NCBI RefSeq assembly: GCF_004917075.1
Contig: NZ_SSYB01000001.1
Coordinates: 124,001 to 188,000 of the forward strand
DNA from: Geomonas edaphica
GTDB lineage: Bacteria > Desulfobacterota > Desulfuromonadia > Geobacterales > Geobacteraceae
Length of the DNA stretch: 64,000 nucleotides
Direction: 5' to 3'
Below, piece after piece: positions 1 through 9,798 of this stretch (position 1 is the first letter of the stretch; each line of letters opens with the position of its first letter). Under the pieces are notes generated by a model that did not search any database, was not told the origin of the DNA, and worked only from the letters and a program-made list of their open reading frames with translations. The position numbers were made by a program, and so were the translations under genes.

Positions 1-1
1 C

Positions 2-1471
2 GTCCTCATCGACAGCATCCCCATCAACAGCCTGGCCGACAATTTCCCCGACATCAGCTCCATTCCGGCCCAGATGATCGAACGCGTCGAGATTGTAAAG
101 GGTGCGGCTTCATCTTCCTGGGGGAGTGCCCTGGGGGGCGTCATAAATGTCATCACTAAAGAACCCCAAGGAGACAGCACCTTCGGTGGGCTCGTTTCCG
201 GCTCCTTGGGCACGCGGGAGACGGTGGATGGTAGGGTGGAGGCCAACGGTGCGCTGCAGCGTTTTGGCTACTATCTCACCGCAGGTAAACTTCGCTCTGA
301 TGGCCTGCTCCCAAACAACGGTGTTGATCTTGGTCACGCCTATGGAAAATTGCGTTACGAGTTGCCAGCAGGTGGAGAGATCGCCTTTAATACTGGGTTT
401 AGCCGTAATGAAAGCGGTCAGATAGCGACCGAGAGGGTCAACGTCGACCAGTACGCTCGACAGTTGATCTCCATGCTGGCGCTGCGTTACCCCCTTACGC
501 ACCGACTGGTGCTCGACGCCTCGCTGCAGGCGCGGCGTTACGCTTCGCATTTCTCTGTTCTCAACCCCACTGAGACGTTGGTGTACCAGGTGGCGACCGA
601 CAAGGAGAGCAGCAAGGGGGGGACCCTGAAGCTCTCCTGGCTTGGCGATACGCACCGTTTGGTAGGAGGGATCGACTACGACCACGTAAAAGCCAACCTT
701 AACTTCGCGGGGCAGCGAGCGGTGTGGCGCGCGGACCGAGTAGGTGTTTTCCTCATCGATACCATTACCCTGGGGGCCTTTGCCATAACCCCCAGCGCCC
801 GCTTCGATAGGACCGGTTCTGGAGGGGACCACTTCAGCCCGAGTTTCGGAGTTACCTACGCCATCACCGAAAACAGCGTGCTGCGCGCCTATACCGCCAA
901 GGGATACAGCCTCACCTCGCTGAATCGAGACGATTCCACGGAGAAAGTCTGGACCTCTCAGGTAGGTTTCGAAACCGGCGACTTACCGTATCTCTGGTTC
1001 AAAGGCACCATGTTCCGCAACGATACGAGCAATATCCAGCCGGATGACCCCAACCAGCCGAAGCAGAGGCAGTTGAAGGAGGGGGTGGAGGTGGAGGCGA
1101 AGACCGTCCCGGTGTGGAACACCTCCCTTTCCGCCGGGTACACATTCGTTAGGGCCACTGACAAAGACAGCGACCGCGTGCTCCATGGTGTGCCGGTGCA
1201 TACCCTGAAGATAGGGCTCAGATATGACCTTGCCGAGCAACTGCACGCCGAAATAATCGGGACCTTCGTCGACTGGAACGCACCGCAACAAACCGAAGCT
1301 CGACAGATGATCTGGGACTTGCACCTTAGCAAACGGGTTGCCTCGACGGACGCCTTGGACTTTGAGGTTTTCCTTTCGCTGCGTAACCTCCTCGACGGAC
1401 GGCAGTACCTTGACAGCAAGTACCAGAACGCAGGACGTTGGGGCGAAGCGGGGGTGAGATGCAAGTTCTAA
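2..1471 (+). CDS. TonB-dependent outer membrane receptor (5' truncated by window edge)
   Basis: The open frame runs in from the window edge, so the signal peptide and TonB box are missing. The first residues form the end of a plug domain (VEIVKGAASSSWG, then GGVINVITK), followed by a long stretch of alternating amphipathic strands typical of a 22-strand barrel, ending in an aromatic residue (VRCKF), as outer membrane barrels do. An internal ATG at 74 lies inside the plug and is not the start. It should import a large or metal-bound substrate with TonB energy; the substrate cannot be read from the sequence. The next gene starts inside its last codons, so the two are probably co-transcribed. 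Confidence 0.92.
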   Translation, partial: VLIDSIPINSLADNFPDISSIPAQMIERVEIVKGAASSSWGSALGGVINVITKEPQGDSTFGGLVSGSLGTRETVDGRVEANGALQRFGYYLTAGKLRSDGLLPNNGVDLGHAYGKLRYELPAGGEIAFNTGFSRNESGQIATERVNVDQYARQLISMLALRYPLTHRLVLDASLQARRYASHFSVLNPTETLVYQVATDKESSKGGTLKLSWLGDTHRLVGGIDYDHVKANLNFAGQRAVWRADRVGVFLIDTITLGAFAITPSARFDRTGSGGDHFSPSFGVTYAITENSVLRAYTAKGYSLTSLNRDDSTEKVWTSQVGFETGDLPYLWFKGTMFRNDTSNIQPDDPNQPKQRQLKEGVEVEAKTVPVWNTSLSAGYTFVRATDKDSDRVLHGVPVHTLKIGLRYDLAEQLHAEIIGTFVDWNAPQQTEARQMIWDLHLSKRVASTDALDFEVFLSLRNLLDGRQYLDSKYQNAGRWGEAGVRCKF

Positions 1472-2304
1472 GGTCCCTGCTATTTCTGCTTTTGTTGCTT
1501 ACTCCCTTGCCCGCCCTTGCTTACGACGTCCTGATCGTACAGTCCATGCATGAGAAGGGGTACGAGGAAGCGGTCCGGGGCTTCAGGAAGGAATGCCGCG
1601 CCTTAAGCCGCATGATAGTCCTCTCCGATTACGCCGACCTTGACCTCGTCCGGATCGTGAGGGAAGAGCATCCAAAGGTGATCGTCGCCATCGGGGACCG
1701 CGCCCTCGAACTGGCCCAGCGGCAGGGGGAAACCCCCGTTTTGTGCATGATGGCGCTCAACGTGAAGCCGCGTCGCTGGGTAAGCGGCATCAGCATGCTT
1801 TTCGATCCGGCCCGGTACCTCTCCCTCTTCCAAACGCTCGGCACCGACCGGGTAGGGGTGCTCTACGACCCCGGGCGCAGCGGCGTCTACGTGAAAAAGG
1901 CTCTGGCCGCCTCCAAGGGGCATCTCCGTCTCGTTCTGCGTGAGGTTCACGCTCCCAAGGAAACGCCGGCCATGCTCCAGTCGCTCAGGGGAAAGGTAGA
2001 CGCGCTCTGGATGATTCCGGACGTAACCGCGGTGTCTGCCGCCTCGACCGAGGCCTATTTCCTTTTCTCGCAGTCCGAGAGGGTACCGGTCGTCAGCTTC
2101 GCCGACGTCTACCTCACCATGGGGGCGGCGGCGGCACTCACCATCGACCGGTACGACATAGGAAGACAGTTGGGAGAGATGGCCCTGGATATGCTCGAGG
2201 GGAGAGACCCGGAAGAGGGGATGGTCTCCCCACGCAAGGTGCTCAGCAGGACCAACGATGGGGTGGTGCGCCAATTAAAGCTAAGCGGTCTGGGGGGGCA
2301 TTGA
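1459..2304 (+). CDS. Periplasmic ABC-type substrate-binding protein (ABC_sub_bind-like), orphan
   Basis: A 281-residue secreted protein: signal peptide (MQVLRSLLFLLLLL...ALA), then a two-lobe binding fold with YDVLIVQS, VIVAIGDRALELA and RVGVLYDPGRSG segments typical of the TrpX/ABC_sub_bind family. The ATG at 1459 is preferred over 1438 because a GGGGGTG ribosome site precedes it and the signal peptide then starts directly. It overlaps the receptor gene by 13 bases and is followed after one base by a sensor kinase. No ABC permease or ATPase gene is adjacent, so it may deliver ligand information to the kinase rather than feed a transporter (inference). Confidence 0.82.
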   Translation: MQVLRSLLFLLLLLTPLPALAYDVLIVQSMHEKGYEEAVRGFRKECRALSRMIVLSDYADLDLVRIVREEHPKVIVAIGDRALELAQRQGETPVLCMMALNVKPRRWVSGISMLFDPARYLSLFQTLGTDRVGVLYDPGRSGVYVKKALAASKGHLRLVLREVHAPKETPAMLQSLRGKVDALWMIPDVTAVSAASTEAYFLFSQSERVPVVSFADVYLTMGAAAALTIDRYDIGRQLGEMALDMLEGRDPEEGMVSPRKVLSRTNDGVVRQLKLSGLGGH

Positions 2305-2305
2305 G

Positions 2306-3877
2306 ATGAGGAGAAGAACACTCCGGCTTCCCCCCTACGCGAAGAGCTTCCGTTTCCGTCTCTATCTGATCTTCACCGGGACCGTTGCCCTGCTTACCGC
2401 CGCCTTCGTTTCCTTCTATGTTGCCACCGAGGCGGGCACGTACCGCAGCAACCTAGAGCGCGAGGGGAAGCTTCTTGCCACTATCCTCGCGCACAACGCC
2501 CGGCTGCCGCTTTTCGCCGAGAACGTGAAGGCGCTCGAGTCGCTTGCTGAGAGTACCGCGCGCTACCCCTCGGTGCTCTCCGTTTCGATCAGCGACCGCG
2601 AGGGGAGGGTGTACGCCCGGCAGTTTAAGTCGGAGCGCATCCCTGACGACGCGGTAACCATGTCGGTCCCCATCAGTCTGCCGAGTGGACTTTCTCCTGA
2701 GTCGGCGCTTCTTGGCCACCGGGAAGGGAACGAGGAGCGGGTCATCGGGGAGGTGCGCCTTAGACTCGATACCACCGGCGAGCGCGAGCGGGTCCTCACC
2801 CTGGTCGTCGCCTCCCTGGGCATTGGGACCCTTTTCTGGATCGTGGTCTCGCTGCTTAGCTACCACGTCCTGAAGCGGGTGACCGGCTCCTTCAACCTCC
2901 TTCTGGGCGGGATTGAGGAGATTGGCTCGGGGAAGCTCTCCGCACGCGTCGATCTCGACGGGGACGACGAACTTGGTCGCGCCGCGAACGCCATAAACGC
3001 CATGGCCGCCTCGCTGGAGCTGCGCGAACTGGAAAACCTCGCACTGCAGGAGGAGCTCCTGAAAGCGATGAAACTCGAGGTGCAAGAGGAGAAGAAGCGG
3101 GTCATGGCGCGACTTATCCAGACCAACAAGATGACCTCGCTCGGACTTTTGCTCTCCTCGATGGCGCACGAGATCAACAACCCGAACGCGTCGATCCGCT
3201 TCTCCGGGCACATGATCGGCAAGATGCTGGCTGACGCGCTGCCGCTTCTGGACGGGGTATGGCAGGAAGAGGGGGACTTCTATCTCGGAGGGGTGCCTTA
3301 TAACAAGGCGCGGCTCGTCCTGGTGGAAAACGCTGGAAAGATCGTGGAAAACTCGGAGCGTATCGCCATGGTGGTGCAGGGACTAAGGGACTACGGGGTC
3401 GGCGGCACGGTGCGGCAGCACCAGAAGCTGGACGTGAACGCGGCGGTCGGCGCGGCGTTGTCGGTGCTTGCCTGCCAGACCAACAAGGACATCCAGCTCA
3501 ATACCTCCCTGGGCACCGGGTTACCGGTCGTCGCCGGCAGCCAGCAGCAGATCGAGCAGGTACTCATCAACCTCATTCTGAACGCCATGCAGTCCTTCAC
3601 TGGCGGCCATGGCGAGATCCGCCTTACCACCCGCTGCGAGACGGGGGGAGAAGAGGTGTTAGTCGAGGTGCGTGACAACGGCAGCGGCATAGGGTCAGAA
3701 ACGATGGAACGGCTCTTCGAGCCCTTCTATTCGACGAAGCTTGAGCGCGGCGGCAGCGGCCTCGGGCTCTACATCTCCCAGTACATCGTCGCCGAGCATG
3801 GCGGCCGGCTGGAGCTTACTTCTTGTCCGGGCGAGGGGACCCTCGCCACCGTGACGCTCCCGGCCGCCACCTGCTAG
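2306..3877 (+). CDS. Membrane sensor histidine kinase (HAMP-HisKA-HATPase)
   Basis: 523 residues. Two membrane segments (about 17-40 and 163-186) flank a periplasmic domain of about 120 residues; a HAMP linker (about 188-240) and coiled coil lead to the H-box SSMAHEINNP with the phospho-accepting His288, an N-box (INLILNAMQS) and glycine-rich G-boxes (DNGSGIG, GSGLGLYI). The ATG is one base after the binding-protein stop. The gene sits with a TonB receptor and a periplasmic binding protein, suggesting that it senses the same ligand. No cognate response regulator follows directly; the nearest receiver is the chemosensory CheY at 4.5 kb on the other strand. Confidence 0.92.
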   Translation: MRRRTLRLPPYAKSFRFRLYLIFTGTVALLTAAFVSFYVATEAGTYRSNLEREGKLLATILAHNARLPLFAENVKALESLAESTARYPSVLSVSISDREGRVYARQFKSERIPDDAVTMSVPISLPSGLSPESALLGHREGNEERVIGEVRLRLDTTGERERVLTLVVASLGIGTLFWIVVSLLSYHVLKRVTGSFNLLLGGIEEIGSGKLSARVDLDGDDELGRAANAINAMAASLELRELENLALQEELLKAMKLEVQEEKKRVMARLIQTNKMTSLGLLLSSMAHEINNPNASIRFSGHMIGKMLADALPLLDGVWQEEGDFYLGGVPYNKARLVLVENAGKIVENSERIAMVVQGLRDYGVGGTVRQHQKLDVNAAVGAALSVLACQTNKDIQLNTSLGTGLPVVAGSQQQIEQVLINLILNAMQSFTGGHGEIRLTTRCETGGEEVLVEVRDNGSGIGSETMERLFEPFYSTKLERGGSGLGLYISQYIVAEHGGRLELTSCPGEGTLATVTLPAATC

Positions 3878-4173
3878 TGGTGGACGTGTTCTCCGCCAAG
3901 GACGGTCAGCATTCCACCGATCCGCTCCATCAGGTCGGTGAGTGCATCGCCGTGGTACCCTTCGCCGCAGATCCTGCGCATCTGGCTTAAGAGCCCCTCG
4001 AAAACGTCTTCGCCACAGGAGCCCCGGACCACCTCATTAGTTAGGGCGTCGTTCAGCAATAGCCTCTTCATCTGGATGAGTTGGATCTCCACCCGTAGCT
4101 TCTTTATGGTAGGCATGTCGCTTTGCTTGAGCAGTTGGAGGCACTGATTGATGATGCTGTACTGTTGGTCCAT
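3874..4173 (-). CDS. Small hypothetical protein
   Basis: A 99-residue, mostly helical, probably soluble protein with Cys at positions 11, 53 and 69 and a His-rich tail (HVHH) that could bind metal. I do not recognise a family. A clear ribosome site (GGGGAGAGA) precedes the ATG. It converges on the histidine kinase: the two stop codons share a CTAG tetranucleotide, giving a four-base tail-to-tail overlap. It may be a separate transcription unit starting in the 4174-4463 gap. Confidence 0.6.
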   Translation of the reverse strand: MDQQYSIINQCLQLLKQSDMPTIKKLRVEIQLIQMKRLLLNDALTNEVVRGSCGEDVFEGLLSQMRRICGEGYHGDALTDLMERIGGMLTVLGGEHVHH

Positions 4174-4463
4174 GATTCTCTCCCCGATAACGATGGCATC
4201 GACAACAGGGACCTTATTTCCAATATGTGTGCCAAGACTGCGATTGAGAGAAGTCGTGTTAAAACGGCAGGTTATGGTGACGCTCTCGTAGTGGCACCGA
4301 GCGGTGGGAGTGTGAAAAAATTTACACTTTCAGTCTGTTCCTACTGTTGAACTGCGCACTTTCGCACCTTTACGGCGCTAGGGTAAAAAAATGCACTGTT
4401 CGTTTTTTTACAACCTGCGCCGCTAGAGCCTTGTGGACTGGCAAAAATGGGAAGAGGGCGCCA
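4174..4463. other. Intergenic region with A/T-stem inverted repeat
   Basis: About 290 bases without a convincing gene between the small hypothetical gene and cheY. It holds an imperfect inverted repeat around 4306-4326 (AGTGTGAAA / ATTTACACT), which could be an operator for the small gene, and the long inverted repeat listed separately at 4373-4422. Confidence 0.5.
4373..4422 (-). terminator. Long inverted repeat downstream of the che operon
   Basis: Outer arms CGGCGC/GCGCCG (4373-4378, 4417-4422) and inner arms GTAAAAAAA/TTTTTTTAC (4383-4391, 4403-4411) can form one extended hairpin just past the cheY stop. The T-run is present on both strands, so it could terminate transcription either way. 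The A/T-only inner stem makes it an unusual terminator. Confidence 0.55.
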
Positions 4464-4838
4464 TCAGGGCCGGGCCAGACAGCCGCGCACCGTATCGGTG
4501 ATCTGCGCCGCGGTGAAGGGCTTTAGGATGTAACCGTTCGCACCGGCCTCGGCCATCAGGGCGCGCATCTCCGCTTCGCTCTTCGAGGAGAGGAGCAGGA
4601 TCGGGATGTCGCGGCTCACCTCGTTTTCCTTTAGCAGCTTCGCCTTCTTGTTCCCGTCCAGCATCGGCATCATGATGTCCATGATGATCAGGTCCGGTCT
4701 CTCCTTGGAGAAGATGTACCGATTTGCCTCGATGCCGTTGGTGGCGGTAAGTACCAGGTATCCTGCCTGCTCCAGTGCGTCTTTCGCCATGGCGAGCACA
4801 AGCTCGCTGTCGTCTATGATGAGGATCTTTTCGTTCAT
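4464..4838 (-). CDS. cheY: CheY-like single-domain response regulator
   Basis: 124 residues, one receiver domain: acidic pair DD at 9-10, phospho-accepting Asp54 (IIMDIMMP), switch Ser in LLLSSKSE and the conserved Lys (LKPF). There is no output domain. It is the last gene of the chemosensory operon, 15 bases after cheB, with an AAAGGAG ribosome site. In the related Wsp layout this place is held by a diguanylate cyclase (WspR); here it is a bare receiver, so the output partner (flagellar motor, pilus motor or another protein) is unknown. Confidence 0.9.
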   Translation of the reverse strand: MNEKILIIDDSELVLAMAKDALEQAGYLVLTATNGIEANRYIFSKERPDLIIMDIMMPMLDGNKKAKLLKENEVSRDIPILLLSSKSEAEMRALMAEAGANGYILKPFTAAQITDTVRGCLARP

Positions 4839-4853
4839 GGTGGCTCCTTTAGG

Positions 4854-5924
4854 TCAGGTGACGGGCGCGGCGGCGCCCGATGAGGGGTCGGGGCGTACTT
4901 CTCCGAAGAGTCGTTCCAGGACGGCGGGGATCAGGTCCAACGGGACCACCCGATCCACGGCGTCGAGTGTGATGGCGGCCTTTGGCATGCCGAATACGGC
5001 GCAGGAGGGCTCGTCCTGCACGATGGTGGTCCCACCGGCCTCCCGGATGCGCAGCATCCCCTGCGCGCCATCTCTTCCCATGCCGGTGAGCAGCACCGCC
5101 ACGACCTGATCGCAGCGCTGCCGGGCGAGCGACGAGAAGAAGACGTCGATGGAAGGTCGGCAGCAGTTCACCGGGGGGGTGCCAACCAGCCGGATCGTAC
5201 CGTTGTCGAGGGTGAGGTGGCTGCCGTCGGGCGCGACCAGTACCTCACCGGAGTTGCACGTGGCGCCGTCCCGGGCGGTGGTGACCGGCAGGGCGCACTC
5301 ACGGTCCAGCCACTTGGCGTAGCCACGCGCAAAACCGGGAGCTATGTGCTGCACCACGAAGACGGTCCCCGGGAAACCCGCGGGAAGCGACTTCAAAAGC
5401 CGCATCACCGCCTTAGGCCCTCCGGTTGACGCGCCGATGGCGAGGATGGTGTGGCCGGCGCCGCCGTGCGGGGGAGGGATCGCCTCGGGGAGCCGCATCC
5501 TGCGCCTTGGGTGCCGAATCACCCGGATCCTCGAGAGGAAAAGGATCTTCTCCCTCAGCGTCTTTGCGAAGAGTGCAAGCGACGCCTCGTCCTCCAAAAG
5601 CGGTTTCTCCATGACATCCAGGGCGCCCCGCTTGATAGCGGCGAAGGCGCGGTCCACCTCGTTCGCCTCCACGTTGCCGGAGAGGACGAGGACCGGGGTA
5701 GGGGCCTGGGACATGATCTCCTCGATGGCGTCCAGCCCGTCCAAAACCGGCATGAGCAGGTCCATGACGACGAGGTCCGGGGCGAGTGACTGGGTCGCCT
5801 CGACCGCCTGCACGCCATCGGCCGCCTCGGCTACCACCTCGATGCCGTCCACACCGTGCAGCATGTCTTTCAAAAGCCGGCGTGCGAGGAGGGAATCGTC
5901 CGCCAGCACAATCCTCGTGGTCAT
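4854..5924 (-). CDS. cheB: Chemotaxis protein-glutamate methylesterase CheB
   Basis: 356 residues, about the usual CheB length. The receiver has phospho-acceptor Asp55 (LVVMDLLMP). The C-terminal methylesterase domain has the Ser-His-Asp triad in GASTGGPKA, VQHIAPGF and LTGMGRDGAQG. It removes methyl groups from the receptor to reset adaptation and is activated by CheA phosphorylation. An AAGGAG site precedes the ATG; the gene lies 40 bases after cheA in the same operon. Confidence 0.96.
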   Translation of the reverse strand: MTTRIVLADDSLLARRLLKDMLHGVDGIEVVAEAADGVQAVEATQSLAPDLVVMDLLMPVLDGLDAIEEIMSQAPTPVLVLSGNVEANEVDRAFAAIKRGALDVMEKPLLEDEASLALFAKTLREKILFLSRIRVIRHPRRRMRLPEAIPPPHGGAGHTILAIGASTGGPKAVMRLLKSLPAGFPGTVFVVQHIAPGFARGYAKWLDRECALPVTTARDGATCNSGEVLVAPDGSHLTLDNGTIRLVGTPPVNCCRPSIDVFFSSLARQRCDQVVAVLLTGMGRDGAQGMLRIREAGGTTIVQDEPSCAVFGMPKAAITLDAVDRVVPLDLIPAVLERLFGEVRPDPSSGAAAPVT

Positions 5925-5964
5925 GTCGCTCCTTTTCGTCGGGGTGCTCAGCGCCCCTTCCCGG

Positions 5965-8010
5965 TCACCCTATGAGCATCTGCACCGTTTCCAGCAAAAG
6001 CCCCTGGTCGAAGGCACCCTTCACGATATAGGCCTGCGCCCCCGCCTGAATCGCCTGCCGCTTGTCCTCGTCACGCGACAAGGACGACACGATGATGATC
6101 GGGGTGTCCTGGTACGTTTCCGAGGCGCGCAGGAGCCGGGTGAGTTCGAAGCCGTTCATCCCCGGCATTTCCACGTCCGAGATGATGAGGTCGAAACGAT
6201 CGGCTGCGCTCTTCTCCATGGCGTCCTCGCCCGAGACCGCGGTCACCACGTGGTACCCCTGGCCCGCGAGAATGCTCTGTTCCATGGTGCGGGTGGTGAT
6301 TGAGTCGTCCACGACCAGGACCTTCGGACGGCGCCTCACCGCCTCCTCCTCCTCGGGAGAGAGGACGGCGCGCGGCGCACCCCCTCCGGGCTGGAAGAGG
6401 TCCGGTACGTTGAGAATGAGGGCGGGGTTGCCGTCTCCCATGATGGTGGCGCCGAAGAGGTAGCGGACGTTTCCGAACTGCTTGCCGAGCCCCTTGACCA
6501 CCACCTCGGAGTACCCCACATGGCTTTCGACGATGCAGGCGATCCTCTGGTCGCAGTGCTTTAGCACGATGACCGGCAGCGGGGCGTCCCCCGCGTCGCG
6601 CCGCGCCGGGAGTCCCAGCATGCCCGCCAGGCTGTAAAGCGGTGTGGTCGCCCCGCGCACCTTGATCACCTCGTCAGTTCCCATGGTGGTGATTTCCGAT
6701 CGACGCACCTTCAGGATCTCCTGCAGGTAGGTGGCGGGGACGGCGAAGGTTTCGCCGCCGCAGGTGATGATGAGCGCGTCCAGGACCGAGAGGGTGAGCG
6801 GCAGCTGCAGGGTCACCTGGGTGAAGCGCCCGGTCTCGCTCGACAGTGTCACGTTGCCCTTGACGCGCTCGATATTCTTCTTAACCACGTCCATGCCGAC
6901 CCCGCGCCCGGAGATGTCGGTGACGATCTCGGCGGTGGAAAAGCCGGGGCGGAAGGTGAGGTAGAGGGCCTCCTCGTCGGTGAGCCCCTCCGCCTCGCGC
7001 GCCTCGATGACCCCGCGGGTTACCGCGGCGGCCTTGATGGCGGCAGGGTCCATACCGCGCCCGTCGTCCCGCACCTCGACGAGCACCGAGTTCCCCTCGT
7101 GGCGCGCGCTTAAAAGGACGCTCCCCCGGCGCGGCTTGCCGGCCGCTTCGCGCGCCTCGGGTGGCTCGATGCCGTGGCTTAGGGCGTTGGTTAAAAGGTG
7201 GATGAGGATGGGCTTCAGCCCGTCGAGGAGCACTCGGTCCATCTCGATGCCCTGCCCCTCGATCTCGAACTGCACCTCGCGGGAAAGCTGCAGCGAGAGG
7301 TCGCGCACGAGCCGTTCGAGACCGTCCGAGATGGTCTTTAGCGGCAGCATCCTGAGCCCCATCGTCTTTTCGTGCAGGTCCTGGATCAAAAAGCCGAGGT
7401 AGAGGATGTCCTCCTCCAGCTCGCCGCGAAAGGCGGCGAAGGGGGCCGCCTTCTCCGGGGGAAGCTCGTAGCAGAGCTCCTTCAGCCCTTCAAGCTTCGC
7501 CTCAAGGCGTTTTCGGTTGATGATCATCTCGCCGACCAGGTTAACCAGGTTGTCGAGGGTCTTCACGTCGGCGCGCACCGTATCCGCGACCGCTCCTTCC
7601 ACCTTCGCCTCGAGCGGCTCGGCCGGCAAAAGCCGTCCCGATTCGCCCCGTTCGTACTCGGCGACGAAGCGTTCCACGTCAAGCTCCGGGGGGACGCCCC
7701 GCATGAGGGCCGAGGTGATGAGCGCCACCGCGTCGGCACCCTTCAGCAAAAGGTCGATCGTCTCCGCGTCCACGCGGCGAAGGCCCTGCTCCATCCCCTT
7801 CAGGAGCTCCTCCATGGTGTGGGTGATGGCGCTTATGTCGGCAAGCCCCACCATGCGCGCCGACCCCTTCAGCGTGTGCGCGTTTCTCAAAAGCTCGTGC
7901 AAAAGCTCGGTCCGCGCCGGGTTCTTCTCCAGCACCAAAAGGCCGCTTTGCAGCGAGGCGAGATGTTCCTCCGCCTCCCGGCAGAAGATCTCGAGGTACC
8001 GGTTTCCCAT
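5965..8010 (-). CDS. cheA: Hybrid CheA histidine kinase with C-terminal receiver
   Basis: 681 residues. Domains: Hpt/P1 with phospho-His45 (NAHTLKGSARMVG), a very short linker with no recognisable P2 CheY-docking domain, P3 dimerisation (about 130-200), P4 ATPase (HLLTNALSHGIE, DDGRGMD, GRGVGMDVV), P5 CheW-like (about 395-530) and a receiver (about 563-681, ISDVEMPGMNG). The layout matches WspE/FrzE-type CheA rather than E. coli CheA. The ATG directly follows the TAG stop of the mcp gene with no gap, suggesting translational coupling. The receiver probably acts as a phosphate sink or an internal output. Confidence 0.95.
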   Translation of the reverse strand: MGNRYLEIFCREAEEHLASLQSGLLVLEKNPARTELLHELLRNAHTLKGSARMVGLADISAITHTMEELLKGMEQGLRRVDAETIDLLLKGADAVALITSALMRGVPPELDVERFVAEYERGESGRLLPAEPLEAKVEGAVADTVRADVKTLDNLVNLVGEMIINRKRLEAKLEGLKELCYELPPEKAAPFAAFRGELEEDILYLGFLIQDLHEKTMGLRMLPLKTISDGLERLVRDLSLQLSREVQFEIEGQGIEMDRVLLDGLKPILIHLLTNALSHGIEPPEAREAAGKPRRGSVLLSARHEGNSVLVEVRDDGRGMDPAAIKAAAVTRGVIEAREAEGLTDEEALYLTFRPGFSTAEIVTDISGRGVGMDVVKKNIERVKGNVTLSSETGRFTQVTLQLPLTLSVLDALIITCGGETFAVPATYLQEILKVRRSEITTMGTDEVIKVRGATTPLYSLAGMLGLPARRDAGDAPLPVIVLKHCDQRIACIVESHVGYSEVVVKGLGKQFGNVRYLFGATIMGDGNPALILNVPDLFQPGGGAPRAVLSPEEEEAVRRRPKVLVVDDSITTRTMEQSILAGQGYHVVTAVSGEDAMEKSAADRFDLIISDVEMPGMNGFELTRLLRASETYQDTPIIIVSSLSRDEDKRQAIQAGAQAYIVKGAFDQGLLLETVQMLIG

Positions 8011-9747
8011 CTAGGCCTCTTCCTCGGTGATCTCCTTGAGCCTCTGGGCGAGCTCCAGGATCTCGGCGATGGCGCGCTCGGTTTCATGCGCGGAGAGGGC
8101 CACCTGCTGCGCCACGTCGCGCACCTCGCTCATGGTCTCCGCCATCTGCTCGCAGGCGGAGGTCTGCTGCTGGGTTGAGAGGGTGATCTCCTTGGCGGTA
8201 CGCACCGTCTCCTGGGCGGTCGCCTGGATCGTGGCGAAGGAGTACTGCACCTTGTCAACGAGGTGCGAGGCGGCGTCGACCGCCTTGGTTCCCTCCTCGG
8301 TAACCATGATGGTGTTGTTGGTGGCGCGCTGGATCTCGCTGATGAGCCCCTTGATCTGGCGCGTTGCCTCGACGGTGCGGTCGGCGAGCCGCTTCACCTC
8401 CTGGGCCACGATGGCGAAGCGCTTGCCCGCCTCTCCGGCGCCGGCCGCCTCGATGGCGGCGTTCAGGGCGAGGAGGTTCGTCTGGTCGCTGATCTCGTCG
8501 ATGATCTCCACGATGCCGCCGATCTTCTGGCTGTTTTCGCCGAGTTCCAGCATGCTCTTCGCGATGCTCTGCACCTGGCTTCTTACCTGTCCCATCCCGT
8601 CAATGGCGTTCACGACGTCCTCGCGGCCGCCGTTGCAGTTCTTCGTGGTGTCCTCGGCCACCGTCTCCACGCTCTTCGAATTGGCCGTGATCATCTTGGC
8701 TGTGATGGCGATTTCCTCGCTCGTGGTGGTCACCTCCTGGACCGCGCTTGCCTGCTGGGTTGAGCCCGAGGCCTGCTGCGCGCTGATCGCCATCATCTCG
8801 TTGGCGGCGCTGGAGAGCTGGATCACCGCCTCCTTCACCGAGGCGATCAGACGGCCGCTGCGCCCTATCTCGTCTTTCAGGTCGCGCACGATGACCGTGG
8901 TCATCACGTTGAAGGCCTCGGCCAGTTCTCCTATCTCATCGTTACTCTCCACGGGGATGGTCTCGTCAAGGTCGCCGCCGGTAATCTTGTGCGCCTTTTC
9001 GGTGAGCTGCAAAAGCGGCCGCACCGCCCGGCTCACCACGAGGAGAATGGTGACGCTCGCCACCACGAGCATGATCGCCATGCTCCCGACGATCTGGTTT
9101 CTGAGCTCGGCCCCTTTTTGCTCGGTCTTCACCATGGAGAAGCCGATCCGGAAGGATCCCCAGTGCTTACCCCTGACGAAGACCGGGGAGGAGAGGTCCC
9201 ACATGGTTTCGCCTGTGTCACGCTGGTACACCTGCTTAAGGTAAGACTCCCGGTTCTTGGATGCTGCAAGTCCCACAGAGTCGCTGAAGATACGCTTGGT
9301 GCGGTTGTTGATCTTGTCCTTCTCCCGGTCACCGGTCAGGGGCGCCGAGTATTTGGCGTTGTGGGTAGGGATGTAGCCGTTTCGGTCGGTAAGGACGGCG
9401 AAGACTATCTGGTCGTCGTGCAGGAACTCGTCTTCCAGGGGCTGCACCGCTTGGTCCATGAAGTGGTCGAACTGGGTGTGGAATTTCTGCGGTTCGGTGT
9501 TTGGTATCGGTACGTAGTGCTCGTCGAAGAGCTGCTCCATGGTGAGGTTGCCGTTTGCCACCGCCTCCTCGAGGATCCGCTCCATGGAGCGCGCGCCGGT
9601 CTGCGCGAGGATGCGTCCCTTGGAGAGGAGCTCCTGCTCCATGTTGGCGCGGCGCGAGCGAACGAAGTAGATCGAGAAGGCGGTCATGATGACCACCATG
9701 ACCATGATGAGCACGCTGACGATTTTTACCGATAGCTTGTTGGACAT
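8011..9747 (-). CDS. Methyl-accepting chemotaxis protein
   Basis: 578 residues: TM1 (about 8-28), a periplasmic sensor of roughly 190 residues, TM2 (about 222-245), HAMP (about 246-300) and a coiled-coil signalling domain with the conserved hairpin region ([19 protein letters not shown], then [15 protein letters not shown]). The periplasmic part has no CXXCH, unlike the heme-containing sensor domains known from some Geobacter receptors. There is no C-terminal CheR-tethering pentapeptide. As the only receptor gene in the operon it is probably the dedicated input of this array. Confidence 0.94.
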   Translation of the reverse strand: MSNKLSVKIVSVLIMVMVVIMTAFSIYFVRSRRANMEQELLSKGRILAQTGARSMERILEEAVANGNLTMEQLFDEHYVPIPNTEPQKFHTQFDHFMDQAVQPLEDEFLHDDQIVFAVLTDRNGYIPTHNAKYSAPLTGDREKDKINNRTKRIFSDSVGLAASKNRESYLKQVYQRDTGETMWDLSSPVFVRGKHWGSFRIGFSMVKTEQKGAELRNQIVGSMAIMLVVASVTILLVVSRAVRPLLQLTEKAHKITGGDLDETIPVESNDEIGELAEAFNVMTTVIVRDLKDEIGRSGRLIASVKEAVIQLSSAANEMMAISAQQASGSTQQASAVQEVTTTSEEIAITAKMITANSKSVETVAEDTTKNCNGGREDVVNAIDGMGQVRSQVQSIAKSMLELGENSQKIGGIVEIIDEISDQTNLLALNAAIEAAGAGEAGKRFAIVAQEVKRLADRTVEATRQIKGLISEIQRATNNTIMVTEEGTKAVDAASHLVDKVQYSFATIQATAQETVRTAKEITLSTQQQTSACEQMAETMSEVRDVAQQVALSAHETERAIAEILELAQRLKEITEEEA

Positions 9748-9798
9748 GTCGAACCCCGGTCTCGTATTTTATCGGCCCCTCAAAGGGAGCCTGTGCGG

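Noticed and set aside
3874-3877. Shared CTAG stop codons of the histidine kinase and small hypothetical gene
   Set aside because: Tail-to-tail four-base overlaps via CTAG are common and need no special explanation.
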